Of a stretch of 64,000 nt of DNA, positions 18,822 to 28,202 are shown piece after piece (positions within the stretch are counted from its first letter, which is position 1; each line of letters opens with the position of its first letter). Below the pieces are notes generated by a model, which ran no database searches, was not told where the DNA came from, and worked only from the letters and a program-made list of their open reading frames with translations. The position numbers and the translations under genes were made by a program. The DNA is from Rickettsia felis URRWXCal2 (GTDB lineage: Bacteria; Pseudomonadota; Alphaproteobacteria; Rickettsiales; Rickettsiaceae), in assembly GCA_000012145.1 (NCBI GenBank), contig CP000053.1:806001-870000 (forward strand), written 5' to 3'.

Positions 18822-19064
18822 ATGGTTACTAAGAATTATTTAATAGATAAAGTACATGATAAGCTGAATTATCTTTCCAAAGAAGATGTTAAAGATTCAG
18901 TAGATTTAATCTTAGATTATTTAAGTCGATCTCTCAAAGAACAAGAGCGTATCGAAATTAGAAATTTTGGTAACTTCTCCATCCGCAAACGCAAATTCCC
19001 TGAAAGCAATAAATTCTATAATATTGTTTATTATAGAATGCCTAAAAATTTATTTAAGGAGTAG
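18822..19064 (+). CDS. HU/IHF-family DNA-binding protein
   Basis: An 80-residue protein of the HU/IHF fold, closest in layout to IHF-beta. Visible blocks are NYLIDKVHDKLNYLSKEDVK, then RIEIRNFGNFSIRKR, the conserved beta-arm base. The tip of the DNA-binding arm (usually G-R-N-P) is altered to FPESNKFYNIVYYRMPK, so it is divergent. Placement straight after sppA (two-base gap) resembles the sppA-ihfB order of many alphaproteobacteria, which supports IHF-beta ancestry. Confidence 0.8.
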   Translation: MVTKNYLIDKVHDKLNYLSKEDVKDSVDLILDYLSRSLKEQERIEIRNFGNFSIRKRKFPESNKFYNIVYYRMPKNLFKE

Positions 19065-19071
19065 ATAAGTT

Positions 19072-19629
19072 ATGGAATGGTCTAAATATAGTGTTATAGA
19101 GAAGTGGAAAATAATAAAAAGCATGGCATTACATAATAATATTTTTTCCATGGCTCTTCATATTGAAGATTTAGAACTCTTCAAAAAAATATTATCGATA
19201 GACGGAAAACTGGTTATTCAAGCACTTAATATAGACTCTCTCATGTGTCACGATATTATAGGTAATGGGAAATATGATTCTTTTTTTGAAGCATTATATA
19301 ATTACTTAAATGATAGTAAACCAGCACTCATGCCTTTAGTATCTAATAAGAAAGAATATTATCCTATTTGTGAAGAAGTATGTAATGAATCTTTAAAGGA
19401 AAAAATATCATCAATAATGACATATTTAGAAAAAGAATCTGATGATCACCCTAGATGGGAATATGAAGAAACTTTAGAATATTATTTAGAAACTAGAAAA
19501 AATTATAATAAGCCTAAACCTGAACCTGAAATAGAAAAAAGCGAAGAGGAACCTAATTTAAATTATGCAGAATTAGATTTAAAATATTATGAAGAATCTT
19601 TAGATTATTACTTAAATGTTATAAGGTAG
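19072..19629 (+). CDS. Uncharacterised acidic protein with C-terminal Tyr/Glu repeats
   Basis: A 185-residue protein starting seven bases after the HU/IHF gene. The N-terminal half is helical (MALHNNIFSMALHIEDLELF, suggesting an ankyrin-like helix pair). The C-terminal third repeats an acidic Tyr-rich unit: YEETLEYYLETRKNY near residue 141 and YYEESLDYYLNVIR at the end, separated by KPKPEPEIEKSEEEPN. No signal peptide. I do not recognise a family. Confidence 0.55.
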   Translation: MEWSKYSVIEKWKIIKSMALHNNIFSMALHIEDLELFKKILSIDGKLVIQALNIDSLMCHDIIGNGKYDSFFEALYNYLNDSKPALMPLVSNKKEYYPICEEVCNESLKEKISSIMTYLEKESDDHPRWEYEETLEYYLETRKNYNKPKPEPEIEKSEEEPNLNYAELDLKYYEESLDYYLNVIR

Positions 19630-19651
19630 GGTAATAAAATTTTCCTCTCAC

Positions 19652-19680
19652 TTGACATTATAATAATAGGCAACTATCTT
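19652..19680 (+). promoter_or_regulatory. Probable promoter for the lipoprotein-yaaA pair
   Basis: TTGACA at 19652-19657, 17-base spacer, TATCTT at 19675-19680, about 26 bases before the lipoprotein ATG. The -35 is a consensus match; the -10 matches at four of six positions. Confidence 0.5.
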
Positions 19681-19706
19681 AAGTGTAAAATTAAAACAGG
19701 GTATTT

Positions 19707-19898
19707 ATGATAAGATATTTAATAATTTTATTTGCTTCTATAGCTTTAATTGGTTGTACGGGTCAAAAAACTACGAAATCAAAAGAAGTAGTAGAACTTG
19801 ACGGTGATCCAAGTTATGCAATTATGAAAACAATTGATAATACTAACAGAAATATCGCTAATACCACCTCATCTCTTCCGAGTACTCCGGTTAGATAG
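19707..19898 (+). CDS. Small lipoprotein
   Basis: A 63-residue protein with a lipoprotein signal: hydrophobic YLIILFASIALIG followed by the lipobox Cys17 (A-L-I-G-C). The mature part is about 47 polar residues with a Thr/Ser-rich end. Likely acylated and held in the inner or outer membrane. Preceded by CAGGG spacing and a near-consensus promoter; yaaA begins two bases after its stop. Function unknown. Confidence 0.8.
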   Translation: MIRYLIILFASIALIGCTGQKTTKSKEVVELDGDPSYAIMKTIDNTNRNIANTTSSLPSTPVR

Positions 19899-19900
19899 AA

Positions 19901-20647
19901 ATGCTTGTTATTATTTCTTCCGCTAAAACTCTTAATTTTGAGAAGTTAGCTCTTAAGACAGAGCTAACGACTTCTATATTTCCTAATTTAACTAATCAGT
20001 TACTTTCTACACTCCAAAGCTATTCTGAGAATCAATTATCGGAAATAATGAATATAAGTACAAAGCTTGCACATATAAATAAAGAAAGATTTAAGGATTT
20101 TAATAATCAAGAGAGTAAAGCAGCTATTTTTGCTTATGCAGGAGATGTTTTTAATAATATACATGTAGAAAAACTAACTAATCATGAACTAAATTTCCTA
20201 CAATCACATTTGCTTATTATATCAGGTCTTTACGGAGCCTTAAAACCGCTAGATGCTATTAAGCCGTATAGATTAGAAATGACAACAAAACTAAATGAAA
20301 TAAATTTAACGAGCTTTTGGCAAGATGAAATCACGGATTATATTAATAAAGTCCTTGCTAAGCATGAAAATAAATATTTACTCAATCTAGCATCACAAGA
20401 ATATTCATCTGTAGTAAATCCAAATAAGCTTAAATATCAATTAGTTAACATTCATTTTAAAGAAAATAGAGACGGAAAATTATCAACAATTGGAATAAAT
20501 GCTAAAAAGGCTCGTGGGGCGATGGTCAATGTTATTGCTAACAACCTCATTGACTCACCTGAGCTACTTAAGAATTTCCCATATTTAGGTTATGAATTTA
20601 GTCCCAAACACTCATCTGATAGCGAATTGGTTTTTATTAAGGAGTGA
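19901..20647 (+). CDS. yaaA: YaaA/DUF328 peroxide-stress family protein
   Basis: A 248-residue YaaA-family protein, in other bacteria linked to limiting Fenton damage and DNA binding under peroxide stress. Family signatures are MLVIISSAKTLNF at the start, FAYAGDVFNNI, LLIISGLYGALKPLDAIKPY and the C-terminal KKARGAMVNVI. The frame is intact and of normal length. Begins two bases after the lipoprotein gene, probably co-transcribed with it. Confidence 0.92.
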   Translation: MLVIISSAKTLNFEKLALKTELTTSIFPNLTNQLLSTLQSYSENQLSEIMNISTKLAHINKERFKDFNNQESKAAIFAYAGDVFNNIHVEKLTNHELNFLQSHLLIISGLYGALKPLDAIKPYRLEMTTKLNEINLTSFWQDEITDYINKVLAKHENKYLLNLASQEYSSVVNPNKLKYQLVNIHFKENRDGKLSTIGINAKKARGAMVNVIANNLIDSPELLKNFPYLGYEFSPKHSSDSELVFIKE

Positions 20648-20649
20648 GA

Positions 20650-20726
20650 TGGTGGGTGATAGTGGACTCGAACCACCGACCTTTACGATGTCAACGTAAT
20701 GCTCTAACCAACTGAGCTAATCACCC
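20650..20726 (-). tRNA. tRNA-Val (GAC)
   Basis: On the minus strand a 77-nt cloverleaf: acceptor GGGTGAT / ATCACCC, D arm GCTCAGTTGG, anticodon stem TTACG/CGTAA with loop TTGACAT (anticodon GAC), T loop GGTTCGAGTCC, discriminator A and encoded CCA at 20652-20650. It is convergent with yaaA, three bases from its stop. Confidence 0.95.
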
Positions 20727-20878
20727 TTATAACGCCAATTATATGTATAAGCTTTTGCAAGCAAAGCCTTATACATAGTTAGCTTATAATTTTAAATTCT
20801 ATATTTATTGCATAATGTACTAGATTTCAAGCTTTATTTCTATTATTTATAATATTTTATTACTTAGTCTATAATTTT

Positions 20879-21538
20879 ATGGTGGATTTAAAAACTAAAG
20901 CCTTCGATTTTTCTCAAAATTTTACTATTTCCCTTGACGGCCCTGCTGCTTCAGGTAAAGGGACTATCGGTTTAATATTGGCAAAAAAATTTTCTCTTAA
21001 ATATTTTCAGTCAAGTATTGTTTATAGGCAGCTTGCTTTTGACTGTATTAATCAAAAAATAGATGTCACTGATATAGATGCAGTAATTGCTTTATCTAAA
21101 GAATTAAATCTCGATAATAATTTTGACTTAGAAAATGAGGATATAGGGAATATAGCCTCGCAAATTGCCGTAATAAGCGAAGTTAGAAATAATCTAAATA
21201 AATATCTGATTAATCTAGTAAAAACAACGCTAAGAATCATTATGGAGGGTAGGGATATAGGTACCGTTATTGCACCTGACGCCGATTTAAAGGTTTTTAT
21301 CACTGCAAATCCTCAAATTAGGGCTGAAAGACGATATAAGCAGTTGCAAGCAAAAGGAAAAACATGTATACTCGATGAGATTTTACGGCAAATAATTTTG
21401 CGAGATAAAAGAGATAAAGAGCGAAAAGCCGCACCGTTATTACCGGCTTCAGATGCTTTAATTATCGATACTTCAGAGCTTTCAGCTATAGAAGTCGTAG
21501 AAGAAATAACGAATTACATAAAGAATAAACTAACTTGA
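20879..21538 (+). CDS. cmk: Cytidylate kinase
   Basis: Phosphorylates CMP and dCMP with ATP. P-loop at residues 19-27 ([10 protein letters not shown]), NMP-binding segment with [11 protein letters not shown], conserved [11 protein letters not shown], and the Arg-rich lid [11 protein letters not shown], then [13 protein letters not shown]. Length 219 is typical. It lies upstream of rpsA, a widespread cmk-rpsA order. Confidence 0.95.
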   Translation: MVDLKTKAFDFSQNFTISLDGPAASGKGTIGLILAKKFSLKYFQSSIVYRQLAFDCINQKIDVTDIDAVIALSKELNLDNNFDLENEDIGNIASQIAVISEVRNNLNKYLINLVKTTLRIIMEGRDIGTVIAPDADLKVFITANPQIRAERRYKQLQAKGKTCILDEILRQIILRDKRDKERKAAPLLPASDALIIDTSELSAIEVVEEITNYIKNKLT

Positions 21539-21573
21539 AAAAGTGCTAAGTTATTTTATTTAATTATAGATAT

Positions 21574-21666
21574 CGTCATTGCGAGCAGCCATAGGCTGCG
21601 TGGCAATCTCAGGATTTTGGCATGAGATTGCTTCGTCAAAATTTTCAATTTTTCCTCGCAATGACG
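21574..21666. repeat. Palindromic element with CGTCATTGCGAG arms
   Basis: Complete copy inserted between cmk and rpsA, separating what is elsewhere a tight operon. Confidence 0.88.
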
Positions 21667-21749
21667 TAATTTATTTTACAATATCATTTTATTAACCCTT
21701 TAAAAAATCTTATTAGCCTAAGCACTTTAGCTAATATTACGAGAAAAAT

Positions 21750-23456
21750 ATGTCAATAAAACTAAAACAACGATTTGTTCCACAACTTGCAGCAATTAAT
21801 CACGAATTTGAAGAAGATTTTTCTAAAATGCTTGAAACTGTTGATACAAGTCATATAAAAGAAAAAACGGTAGTTAAAGGTCAAGTAATCGAAATAAAAA
21901 ATGATATGGTTATTGTTGATGTTGGATTAAAAAATGAAGGTAGAATACCTAAATCTGAATTTTTAGCTTTACCTGAAGTTGGGGACGTAGTTGAAGTTTT
22001 CATCGAGAAAATTGAGGGACGTAACGGCAGAACGATATTGAGTCGTGAAAAAGCAGTCAAAGAAGAATTATGGGGACAACTAGAAATCATGTGTTCCAAG
22101 GGTGAATTTGTCGACGGTACAATTTTTGGTCGTGTAAAAGGAGGCTTTACCGTGGATTTATCCGGTGTAGTAGCATTCTTACCGGGAAGCCAAGTTGACG
22201 TTAGACCTATTAAAGATCCTACTTCTATAATGAATATTAAGCAACCGTTTAAAATTTTAAGCATGGATAAAAAGCTTGATAATATAGTAGTTTCAAGAAG
22301 AGCTATCTTAGAAGAATCACGTTCTGAAGCTAGAGACGAGATGTTATCCAAGATTAAAGAGGGCATGGTGTTAGAAGGAACCGTAAAAAACATTACTGAT
22401 TACGGTGCGTTTATCGATCTTGGAAGTGTTGACGGTTTATTACATTTAACCGATATTTCTTGGGGAAGAGTTAACCATCCTTCAGAAGTATTAGAATTTA
22501 ACCAAAAGGTTAAAGTAATGGTTATTAAGTTTGATGAAAAAACCAAAAGAATATCACTTGGTATAAAACAACTTGATTCTAACCCATGGGAAGCAATTAA
22601 AGAAGAATTCCCCGTCGGTAAAAAAATGACCGGTAAAGTTACAAATTTTGCTGATTACGGCGTATTTATAGAATTAAGAGACGGACTTGAGGGACTTGTT
22701 CATTCAAGCGAAATTAGTTGGTTAAAATCTAATCAAAACCCTAGAAAAACGCTAACTATAGGGCAAGAAGTAGAATTCGTAGTTTTAGAGGTCGATACTG
22801 AAAAGCATCGTGTTTCTTTAAGTATTAAACAATGCCAAGAAAATCCTTTAATAAAGTTTGCAGAAAATAATCCTGTCGGTACTATAATTAAAGCACCGAT
22901 TAGAAATATTACGGATTTCGGTATTTTTGTTGCACTCGGTAATAATATGGACGGCATGATTCATGAAGGTGATATTAGCTGGGAAGATAAGGGAACAGAT
23001 CTATTAAAATCATACAAGAAAGGTGACGAAATAGAATGCAAAGTTCTAGCCATTAATATTGAAAAAGAACAAGTTAGCTTAGGTGTAAAACAATTGTCAC
23101 CTAATCCATATCAAGAAATCAGTGACGAATATAAAAAAGGTACAATAGTTAAAGCCCTTATAACAGAAGTTAAAGATGATGGACTCGAAGTACTATTAAA
23201 TAATAAAGTAGCAGGTTTTATTAAAAGAACTGAACTATCGGATGAAAAAGACGAGCAGAAACCTGAAATGTTTAAAATAGACGAAGAAATAGAAGCAAAA
23301 GTTGTTTCTATCGAGAAATCAACTGGTAGAATTTTATTATCGGTAAAAGCTCATAAAATAGCAGAACGTCAAAAAGCTCTCAAAGAATATGGTTCTAGTG
23401 ATAATACCACCAATATGGGAGATATACTTGCTAATGCTTTAGAAGATAAGAAGTAA
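21750..23456 (+). CDS. rpsA: 30S ribosomal protein S1
   Basis: Binds mRNA and helps load it on the 30S subunit, important for weak Shine-Dalgarno sites. Six S1 repeats are visible in 568 residues; the third to fifth are the most canonical ([57 protein letters not shown]). The sixth is divergent ([18 protein letters not shown]). A Lys-rich C-terminus ends the protein. Intact frame. Confidence 0.97.
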
Positions 23457-23462
23457 GCAATC

Positions 23463-23650
23463 GTCACTGCGAGCAGGCGTTGCCCGCGTGGATATCTAAT
23501 CGTCATTGCGAGCGAACGTAGGGAGCGTGGCAATCCAGTAAAAATAATTAAAAAAATTCTGTAAATCAGAGTTTTTAACTGGATTGCTTCGTCAAAACTT
23601 ACAGTTTTTCCTCGCAATGACGAGTTTCAATATCCACGCAGACCACGTTC
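23463..23650. repeat. Composite of palindromic repeats between rpsA and clpP
   Basis: The complete CGTCATTGCGAG-family copy is 23501-23622. A left arm fragment at 23463-23500 and a right fragment around 23630-23650 (GACCACGTTCGCTTGCAATG) suggest successive insertions. Confidence 0.82.
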
Positions 23651-23698
23651 GCTTGCAATGATGAAACATCATATAATCAATTTCAGGAGAAAATATTA

Positions 23699-24304
23699 AT
23701 GTCGTATGTACCGATAGTAATTGAACAAACCTCACGTGGTGAGCGTGCTTATGATATATATTCAAGATTGCTAAAAGAACGTATAATCTTTGTATGTAGT
23801 ACTGTTGAAGATCATATGGCAAACTTAGTCGTTGCACAATTATTGTTTCTTGAAGCAGAAAATCCTAAAAAAGATATATATATGTATATCAATTCCCCCG
23901 GAGGAGTTGTGACCGCAGGGCTTGCTATTTATGATACAATGCAATATATAAAGCCTAAAGTAGCTACATTATGTATAGGTCAAGCTTGTTCTATGGGTTC
24001 ACTTTTACTTTGCGGAGGCGAGAAAGGAATGCGTTATAGTTTACCTCATAGCCGTATTATGATCCATCAACCGTCAGGAGGTTATAGAGGACAAGCTACC
24101 GATATAGAAATTCACGCTCAAGAAACCCTAAAAATCAAAAGGTTACTTAACGAATTGTATAGTAAACACACTGGACAAGAGTTAAAACATATCGAAAAAA
24201 GTATGGAACGTGATAATTTCATGTCACCGGAAGAAGCAAAGAAATTTGGAATAATCGATAATATAATTTCTTCTAGAGATGCTATGACAATGTCAGCAAA
24301 ATAA
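23699..24304 (+). CDS. clpP: ATP-dependent Clp protease proteolytic subunit
   Basis: Barrel-shaped serine protease that degrades proteins unfolded by ClpA or ClpX. The catalytic triad is Ser98 ([10 protein letters not shown]), His123 ([11 protein letters not shown]) and Asp172 (MERDNFMS). Length 201 is normal. A clear ribosome-binding site, AGGAGA, lies at about 23683-23688. The start [11 protein letters not shown] is conserved. A stretch of repeats follows. Confidence 0.97.
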   Translation: MSYVPIVIEQTSRGERAYDIYSRLLKERIIFVCSTVEDHMANLVVAQLLFLEAENPKKDIYMYINSPGGVVTAGLAIYDTMQYIKPKVATLCIGQACSMGSLLLCGGEKGMRYSLPHSRIMIHQPSGGYRGQATDIEIHAQETLKIKRLLNELYSKHTGQELKHIEKSMERDNFMSPEEAKKFGIIDNIISSRDAMTMSAK

Positions 24305-24383
24305 AGAATTGGTACTGCTAACTAAATATAGATTCGTCATTGTGAGCTGACATTGTGGTGTGGACCGGTAAAACCCACTATGT

Positions 24384-24578
24384 CACCTAGTTCGCTTGAC
24401 CTATAGTACCGGACAATTTTTTAAAAAAATCTCGATGTCATTCCCGCATACGCGGGAATGACATGGAACGAAAAATGTCCGGCACTATTGGCTTGACCAC
24501 GGGGTCTATAAAAATAATAAACAAATACTAATAATTTTAGTATTTTAACTGGATCCCGTGGTCAAGCCACGGGATGAC
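24384..24578. repeat. CCCGTGG-type palindromic element interrupted by another element
   Basis: Outer parts match the copy at 16041-16137, including the centre AATACTAATAATTTTAGTATT and the right arm GTGGTCAAGCCACGGGATGAC. The left arm is split by the 87-bp element at 24404-24490. The rest of the clpP to tRNA-Ala gap shows no gene. Confidence 0.8.
24404..24490. mobile_element. Small inverted-repeat element nested in a palindromic repeat, 8-bp flanking duplication
   Basis: Ends are inverted copies: left TATAGTACCGGACA, right (reverse complement) CAATAGTGCCGGACA. The interior holds a compact palindrome ATTCCCGCATACGCGGGAAT. GCTTGACC occurs immediately before (24396-24403) and immediately after (24491-24498) the element and once in uninterrupted copies of the host repeat, so it looks like a target-site duplication. 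No coding capacity, so it would need a transposase in trans. Confidence 0.6.
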
Positions 24579-24720
24579 ATAAGTGAAATTGATCCACGCA
24601 ACAATTCATTGCGAGCTGCGACGAGCTATCTATACTTAGTTAGCAATGCTTAAAGAATTTTATAAAAAATCTTATAGATTTAGTTTTATTATTATAGTAT
24701 AAGAGAATTAATTTGTTATT

Positions 24721-24796
24721 GGGGTCATAGCTCAGTTGGTAGAGTGCTTGAATGGCATTCAAGAGGTCGAGGGTTCGATTCCCTCTGGCTCCACCA
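24721..24796 (+). tRNA. tRNA-Ala (GGC)
   Basis: 76-nt cloverleaf: acceptor GGGGTCA / TGGCTCC with one G-U pair, D arm GCTCAGTTGGTAGAGT, anticodon stem CTTGA/TCAAG with loop ATGGCAT (anticodon GGC), T arm GAGGGTTCGATTCCCTC, discriminator A and encoded CCA. Confidence 0.95.
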
Positions 24797-24959
24797 TGTC
24801 TTATTTCTATTTCAATTTATAAATACTTCAAACAGTAAACATATTATAAACTAAGGACTTTTTGCTCTTCAAAAAAAGTTAGATAATATTCAATCTTTAT
24901 CATAATTCCTTTTTAGATTAGTTTTAACTTACTTAGTGAATTAATTAAGAGACTATAAA

Positions 24960-25454
24960 ATGAATAAAGTAATTACACAATTATCAGAAATTAAATTAGT
25001 CGGTATTACAGCCCACACCTCAAACGCCGCAGAAATGAACGCTGATACTGCAAAAATAGGGACAACAATGCAGCGATTTTTTGCAGACAAATTACAAGAT
25101 AAAATCCTAAATAGAAAAACTCCGGAAAAAATTTTTGCAGTTTATACAAATTATGAGAACGATGCTACTGGGGAATATACTTACTTTTTTGGAGAAGAAG
25201 TTACTTCTTTTGAAAATATAGATAAAGGGTTTTCGACTCTTACTATTCCAATGCAAACTTATGCAAAATTTACATCAGGTCCCGATCAAATGCCTAAAGT
25301 CGTTATTGATATGTGGCAAAAAATATGGAATATGAATACGGCAATGTTAGAAGGTAAAAGAGCTTACATAGCTGACTTTGAAATATATGATGAAAGAAGT
25401 AGTGATTTAAATAATGCTATAGTTGATATTTATATTGGTATTAAAAATACTTAA
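24960..25454 (+). CDS. GyrI-like / AraC effector-binding domain protein
   Basis: A 164-residue stand-alone effector-binding (GyrI-like) domain. Features are the first strand IKLVGITAHTSNA, the helical GTTMQRFFADKL, the central AVYTNYENDATGEYTYFFGE and TIPMQTYAKFTS, and the C-terminal DFEIYDERSSDLNNAIVDIY. Such domains bind small molecules or drugs, or inhibit gyrase; which applies here cannot be told. It is the first gene of an island with an aminoglycoside-kinase homologue and acetyltransferases, and converges on the kinase gene with a three-base gap. Confidence 0.78.
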   Translation: MNKVITQLSEIKLVGITAHTSNAAEMNADTAKIGTTMQRFFADKLQDKILNRKTPEKIFAVYTNYENDATGEYTYFFGEEVTSFENIDKGFSTLTIPMQTYAKFTSGPDQMPKVVIDMWQKIWNMNTAMLEGKRAYIADFEIYDERSSDLNNAIVDIYIGIKNT

Positions 25455-25457
25455 CAG

Positions 25458-26276
25458 TTAAACTAGGCTATATGCTTTATCGGCAAGTTTCAAAAATAAC
25501 TCATTTTCTATTCCATCCTCAAGATTCCAACAGATAGCTAACATAAGCTGGACAAAATACCAGCTTCTAACCTCTTGTAATTTAAAGCCAAAATAATTTG
25601 CTGCGAATTCGGTATCTTTCTTTATATCTATAATAAATGCACATACTTCATTTATAGGATATCCAATTACTCCTTTAGGGTCAATTACTACCCAATGCTT
25701 ACTATTTTGTAACATATTCTCATGATGTAAATCACCGTGAAGTAAAATTTGAGGCTCAGTATTTTGAAGAAGCTCATCTCTCAATTTTCTTGCTTTTTGT
25801 AAGTAAGTTTTAGGCAAATCCCATTCTTTATCCAAAGCTTTCAGCTGATCCTTGATATTAGGGAAGTGATGAATTTCTGGTATAGCTGCTCTGTGCAGCT
25901 TATTCATAACAGAACAAGCTATAGCAATTTTGTTATCTGATGAATATTCTTTTAAAGAAATACCAGGAACGGCTCGCTCAAGCAGTAAAGCTTTATCTTT
26001 TTGGGCTAGAATAGTTGCAGCACCAAACCCTGAAAAAACTTTTAAAGCCTTTGCTTCGTTTGTTAGGTCTTTAGCAGTAAAGCTTAGCTTCAGTATAATA
26101 GGCTTATTATTTTGATAACCAGATAAAACATAATTGAAAGATAAATTATCTATAGGCTTAAGGTTAGACAAGTTCCATTCTTGAGCTAATTTTGATATAA
26201 TTTCAGGTAGTTTTTCAAGCCAGATTTCCCCTTGCTCTTTATATATACTAATTATATTATTTCTAAATCTATCCAT
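25458..26276 (-). CDS. Aminoglycoside/hydroxyurea phosphotransferase, APH(6) family
   Basis: A 272-residue kinase-fold protein related to streptomycin 6-kinases. Visible are the ATP-lobe Lys in KPIILKLSF, the GAATILAQKDKALLLERAVP block, the catalytic loop LLHGDLHHENML (HGD-x-H-x-x-N) and the metal-binding VVIDPKGVIGYP, which is diagnostic of APH(6). It may phosphorylate an antibiotic or a metabolite. Divergent from the GNAT at 26291 with only 14 bases between start codons, so promoters must overlap or lie inside coding sequence. Confidence 0.85.
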   Translation of the reverse strand: MDRFRNNIISIYKEQGEIWLEKLPEIISKLAQEWNLSNLKPIDNLSFNYVLSGYQNNKPIILKLSFTAKDLTNEAKALKVFSGFGAATILAQKDKALLLERAVPGISLKEYSSDNKIAIACSVMNKLHRAAIPEIHHFPNIKDQLKALDKEWDLPKTYLQKARKLRDELLQNTEPQILLHGDLHHENMLQNSKHWVVIDPKGVIGYPINEVCAFIIDIKKDTEFAANYFGFKLQEVRSWYFVQLMLAICWNLEDGIENELFLKLADKAYSLV

Positions 26277-26290
26277 GTTATAGATTATAT

Positions 26291-26833
26291 ATGAATATAT
26301 ATTTTGAAAAAGCTAATTTAACTCATAAAGAAACTATTTTTATTTGGTTAGAAGAACCGCATATAAAAGAGTTTTGGGATAATAGTAAAGAGCATAAAGA
26401 GGATATACTGAACTTTATTACCGGCAGAAAACAGCATTATTTTTATGGAACAACTAATTACTGGATTGGTTTCATAAATAATGAGCCGTTTTGTTTCATT
26501 TTGTCGGACATTCTTCAAAAGGATCAAGATTTATCAGAGATTCAACAGAAATATTTGTCTAAATCGGGTCATACGATAACTCTTGATTTCGGTATAGGTA
26601 ATAAAAACTTCTTAGGCAAAGGGCTTGCTAGCTCTACTTTAGAAGCTTTTATAAGATTTTACCACAAACATATTGATCCACTAAGCGATATTTTCTTTAT
26701 TGATCCTGATGAAAATAATCCGCGAGCTACGCATGTTTATAGTAAAGCTGGCTTTAAACAGGTCGGAGAATATAAAGCTCAAAGCGGGGCATTTAAAGGC
26801 AATACAAGTTATTTAATGGTAAAAAATATATGA
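26291..26833 (+). CDS. GNAT acetyltransferase, AAC(6')-like
   Basis: A 180-residue GNAT of the AAC(6')-Ib type (N-terminal W-x-x-x-P-H-x-x-x-F/W-W pattern: FIWLEEPHIKEFWD). The acetyl-CoA-binding motif A is TLDFGIGNKNFLGKGLASST, and the C-terminal NPRATHVYSKAGFKQVGEY is typical. Substrate could be an aminoglycoside or a protein/siderophore amine; not decidable. Overlaps the next GNAT by four bases (ATGA). Related N-terminal fragments recur at 29009, 29768 and 30853. Confidence 0.85.
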   Translation: MNIYFEKANLTHKETIFIWLEEPHIKEFWDNSKEHKEDILNFITGRKQHYFYGTTNYWIGFINNEPFCFILSDILQKDQDLSEIQQKYLSKSGHTITLDFGIGNKNFLGKGLASSTLEAFIRFYHKHIDPLSDIFFIDPDENNPRATHVYSKAGFKQVGEYKAQSGAFKGNTSYLMVKNI

Positions 26834-27315
26834 GTACAAATTATATTTTAATTCGTGATGCTAATAATAACGATATTTCTACTATGGTTTCTTTATCTTA
26901 TAATAAACGCCGTAGCTATGAAAAAGCTCAGCCACAATTTTGGCGATATAAAGATGGAGCTGAAGAATCACAAAGTAAATGGTTTAAAGAGTTATTGCTA
27001 CTGGTCGATTATATAATATTAATTGCAGAAGATGAAGATAGAATGCTTGGTTTTATTATAGGAAGATTAATAGAAGCTCCGGAAGTTTATGCCCCGAAAG
27101 GACTAACTCTAATGATTGATGATTTTTGTGTTGAAACCGAAAATGATTGGACTTTTGTAGGAGCGCAGTTAATTAAAAAAATTAAGCCTAAAGCTAAGAG
27201 TAAGGGAGCGAGTCAAATATTAGTAGTTTGCGGAGTACATGATAAACCTAAACGCCAATTTCTAAAAGCACTTGGACTAAATATCGCTTCAGAATGGTAT
27301 AATGCTACTATATGA
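26830..27315 (+). CDS. GNAT-family acetyltransferase
   Basis: A 161-residue GNAT, translationally coupled to the previous one by a 4-base overlap. The fold is visible as IRDANNNDISTMVSL, the central strand LGFIIGRLIEAPEVYAPKG, MIDDFCVETENDWTFVGAQL (acetyl-CoA site, glycines poorly conserved), and the end QFLKALGLNIASEWYNATI. Its last 80 bases (27236-27315) recur almost unchanged at 29690-29770. Substrate unknown. Confidence 0.78.
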   Translation: MSTNYILIRDANNNDISTMVSLSYNKRRSYEKAQPQFWRYKDGAEESQSKWFKELLLLVDYIILIAEDEDRMLGFIIGRLIEAPEVYAPKGLTLMIDDFCVETENDWTFVGAQLIKKIKPKAKSKGASQILVVCGVHDKPKRQFLKALGLNIASEWYNATI

Positions 27316-27494
27316 TATTATTGTAATTTATTGAAGAGTTTCTTAAAATTAGGCTCTTCTAAGATAAAATTAGGATATTAACAGGATAAATTATTTATTA
27401 TATACTATTTTAAGGATAATTTAGTAATATTCATCCAAAGTTTTTTAAATAATAATATAGATATAAAATGAACATGCAGTAAAGATATATCTAT

Positions 27495-28202
27495 ATGACT
27501 ATACAATTATATTTAAACAATACATATCTATTTGAATCTAAAGCCTCTATTTTAAATTATGGTGAAGATGAAAAGGGAAAATTTATAATATTGGATCAAA
27601 CTATATTTTATCCGCAGGGCGGTGGGCAACCTTCAGATCAAGGTGTGATTCAAAATGATTATTTTGAGGCAAATGTTACTTTAGTACGTCAAGTTGATAC
27701 AGAGATTCGTCATTATATAGGTGCAGCATCAAACGAAATTCCGATAAATTCTATAATTAATTGTTTGGTGGATAAAAATAGACGAATGTTAAATAGTAGG
27801 TATCATACTGCTGCACATTTACTTGGAAATATTGTTGAAATACTTTATCCTATGCTTAAAGCTGTTAAAGGTCATTCTTTTCCGGGAGAGGCTTATGTTG
27901 AATTTCAAGGTGATGTGCCGGTGGATGTAACGCAAATTCAAAATACAGTTGATCAAACTATAGCTAAAAATAATAAAACAGAAATTTTTGAAACTGATCC
28001 TATTTCTTTTGAACAACAATTTTACAAGCTTCCGTATATCATCCCAGAAAATAAAAAATTTCGGGTTATGAGAATAGGTGATATGGCACCGGTACCTTGC
28101 GGCGGTACGCATTTATCTTCTACTACTGAAATTGGTAAAATACTTATTGGTAAAGTTAAACTTAAAAATAATATTGTTCGTATTTCATATGAGGTGACAT
28201 GA
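27495..28202 (+). CDS. alaX: Alanyl-tRNA editing protein AlaX
   Basis: Hydrolyses mischarged Ser-tRNA(Ala) or Gly-tRNA(Ala). The 235-residue product has the second additional domain of threonyl/alanyl-tRNA synthetases with zinc and catalytic ligands HTAAH (residues about 103-107) and CGGTH (about 201-205), and the N-terminal FYPQGGGQPSDQG typical of AlaX. Overlaps the following winged-helix gene by four bases (ATGA), so they form an operon. Confidence 0.93.
   Translation: MTIQLYLNNTYLFESKASILNYGEDEKGKFIILDQTIFYPQGGGQPSDQGVIQNDYFEANVTLVRQVDTEIRHYIGAASNEIPINSIINCLVDKNRRMLNSRYHTAAHLLGNIVEILYPMLKAVKGHSFPGEAYVEFQGDVPVDVTQIQNTVDQTIAKNNKTEIFETDPISFEQQFYKLPYIIPENKKFRVMRIGDMAPVPCGGTHLSSTTEIGKILIGKVKLKNNIVRISYEVT

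Noticed and set aside
21881..22393. Minus-strand ORF of 170 codons inside rpsA
   Set aside because: Shadow of rpsA; its Ser/Thr/Pro-rich composition is typical of antisense frames.
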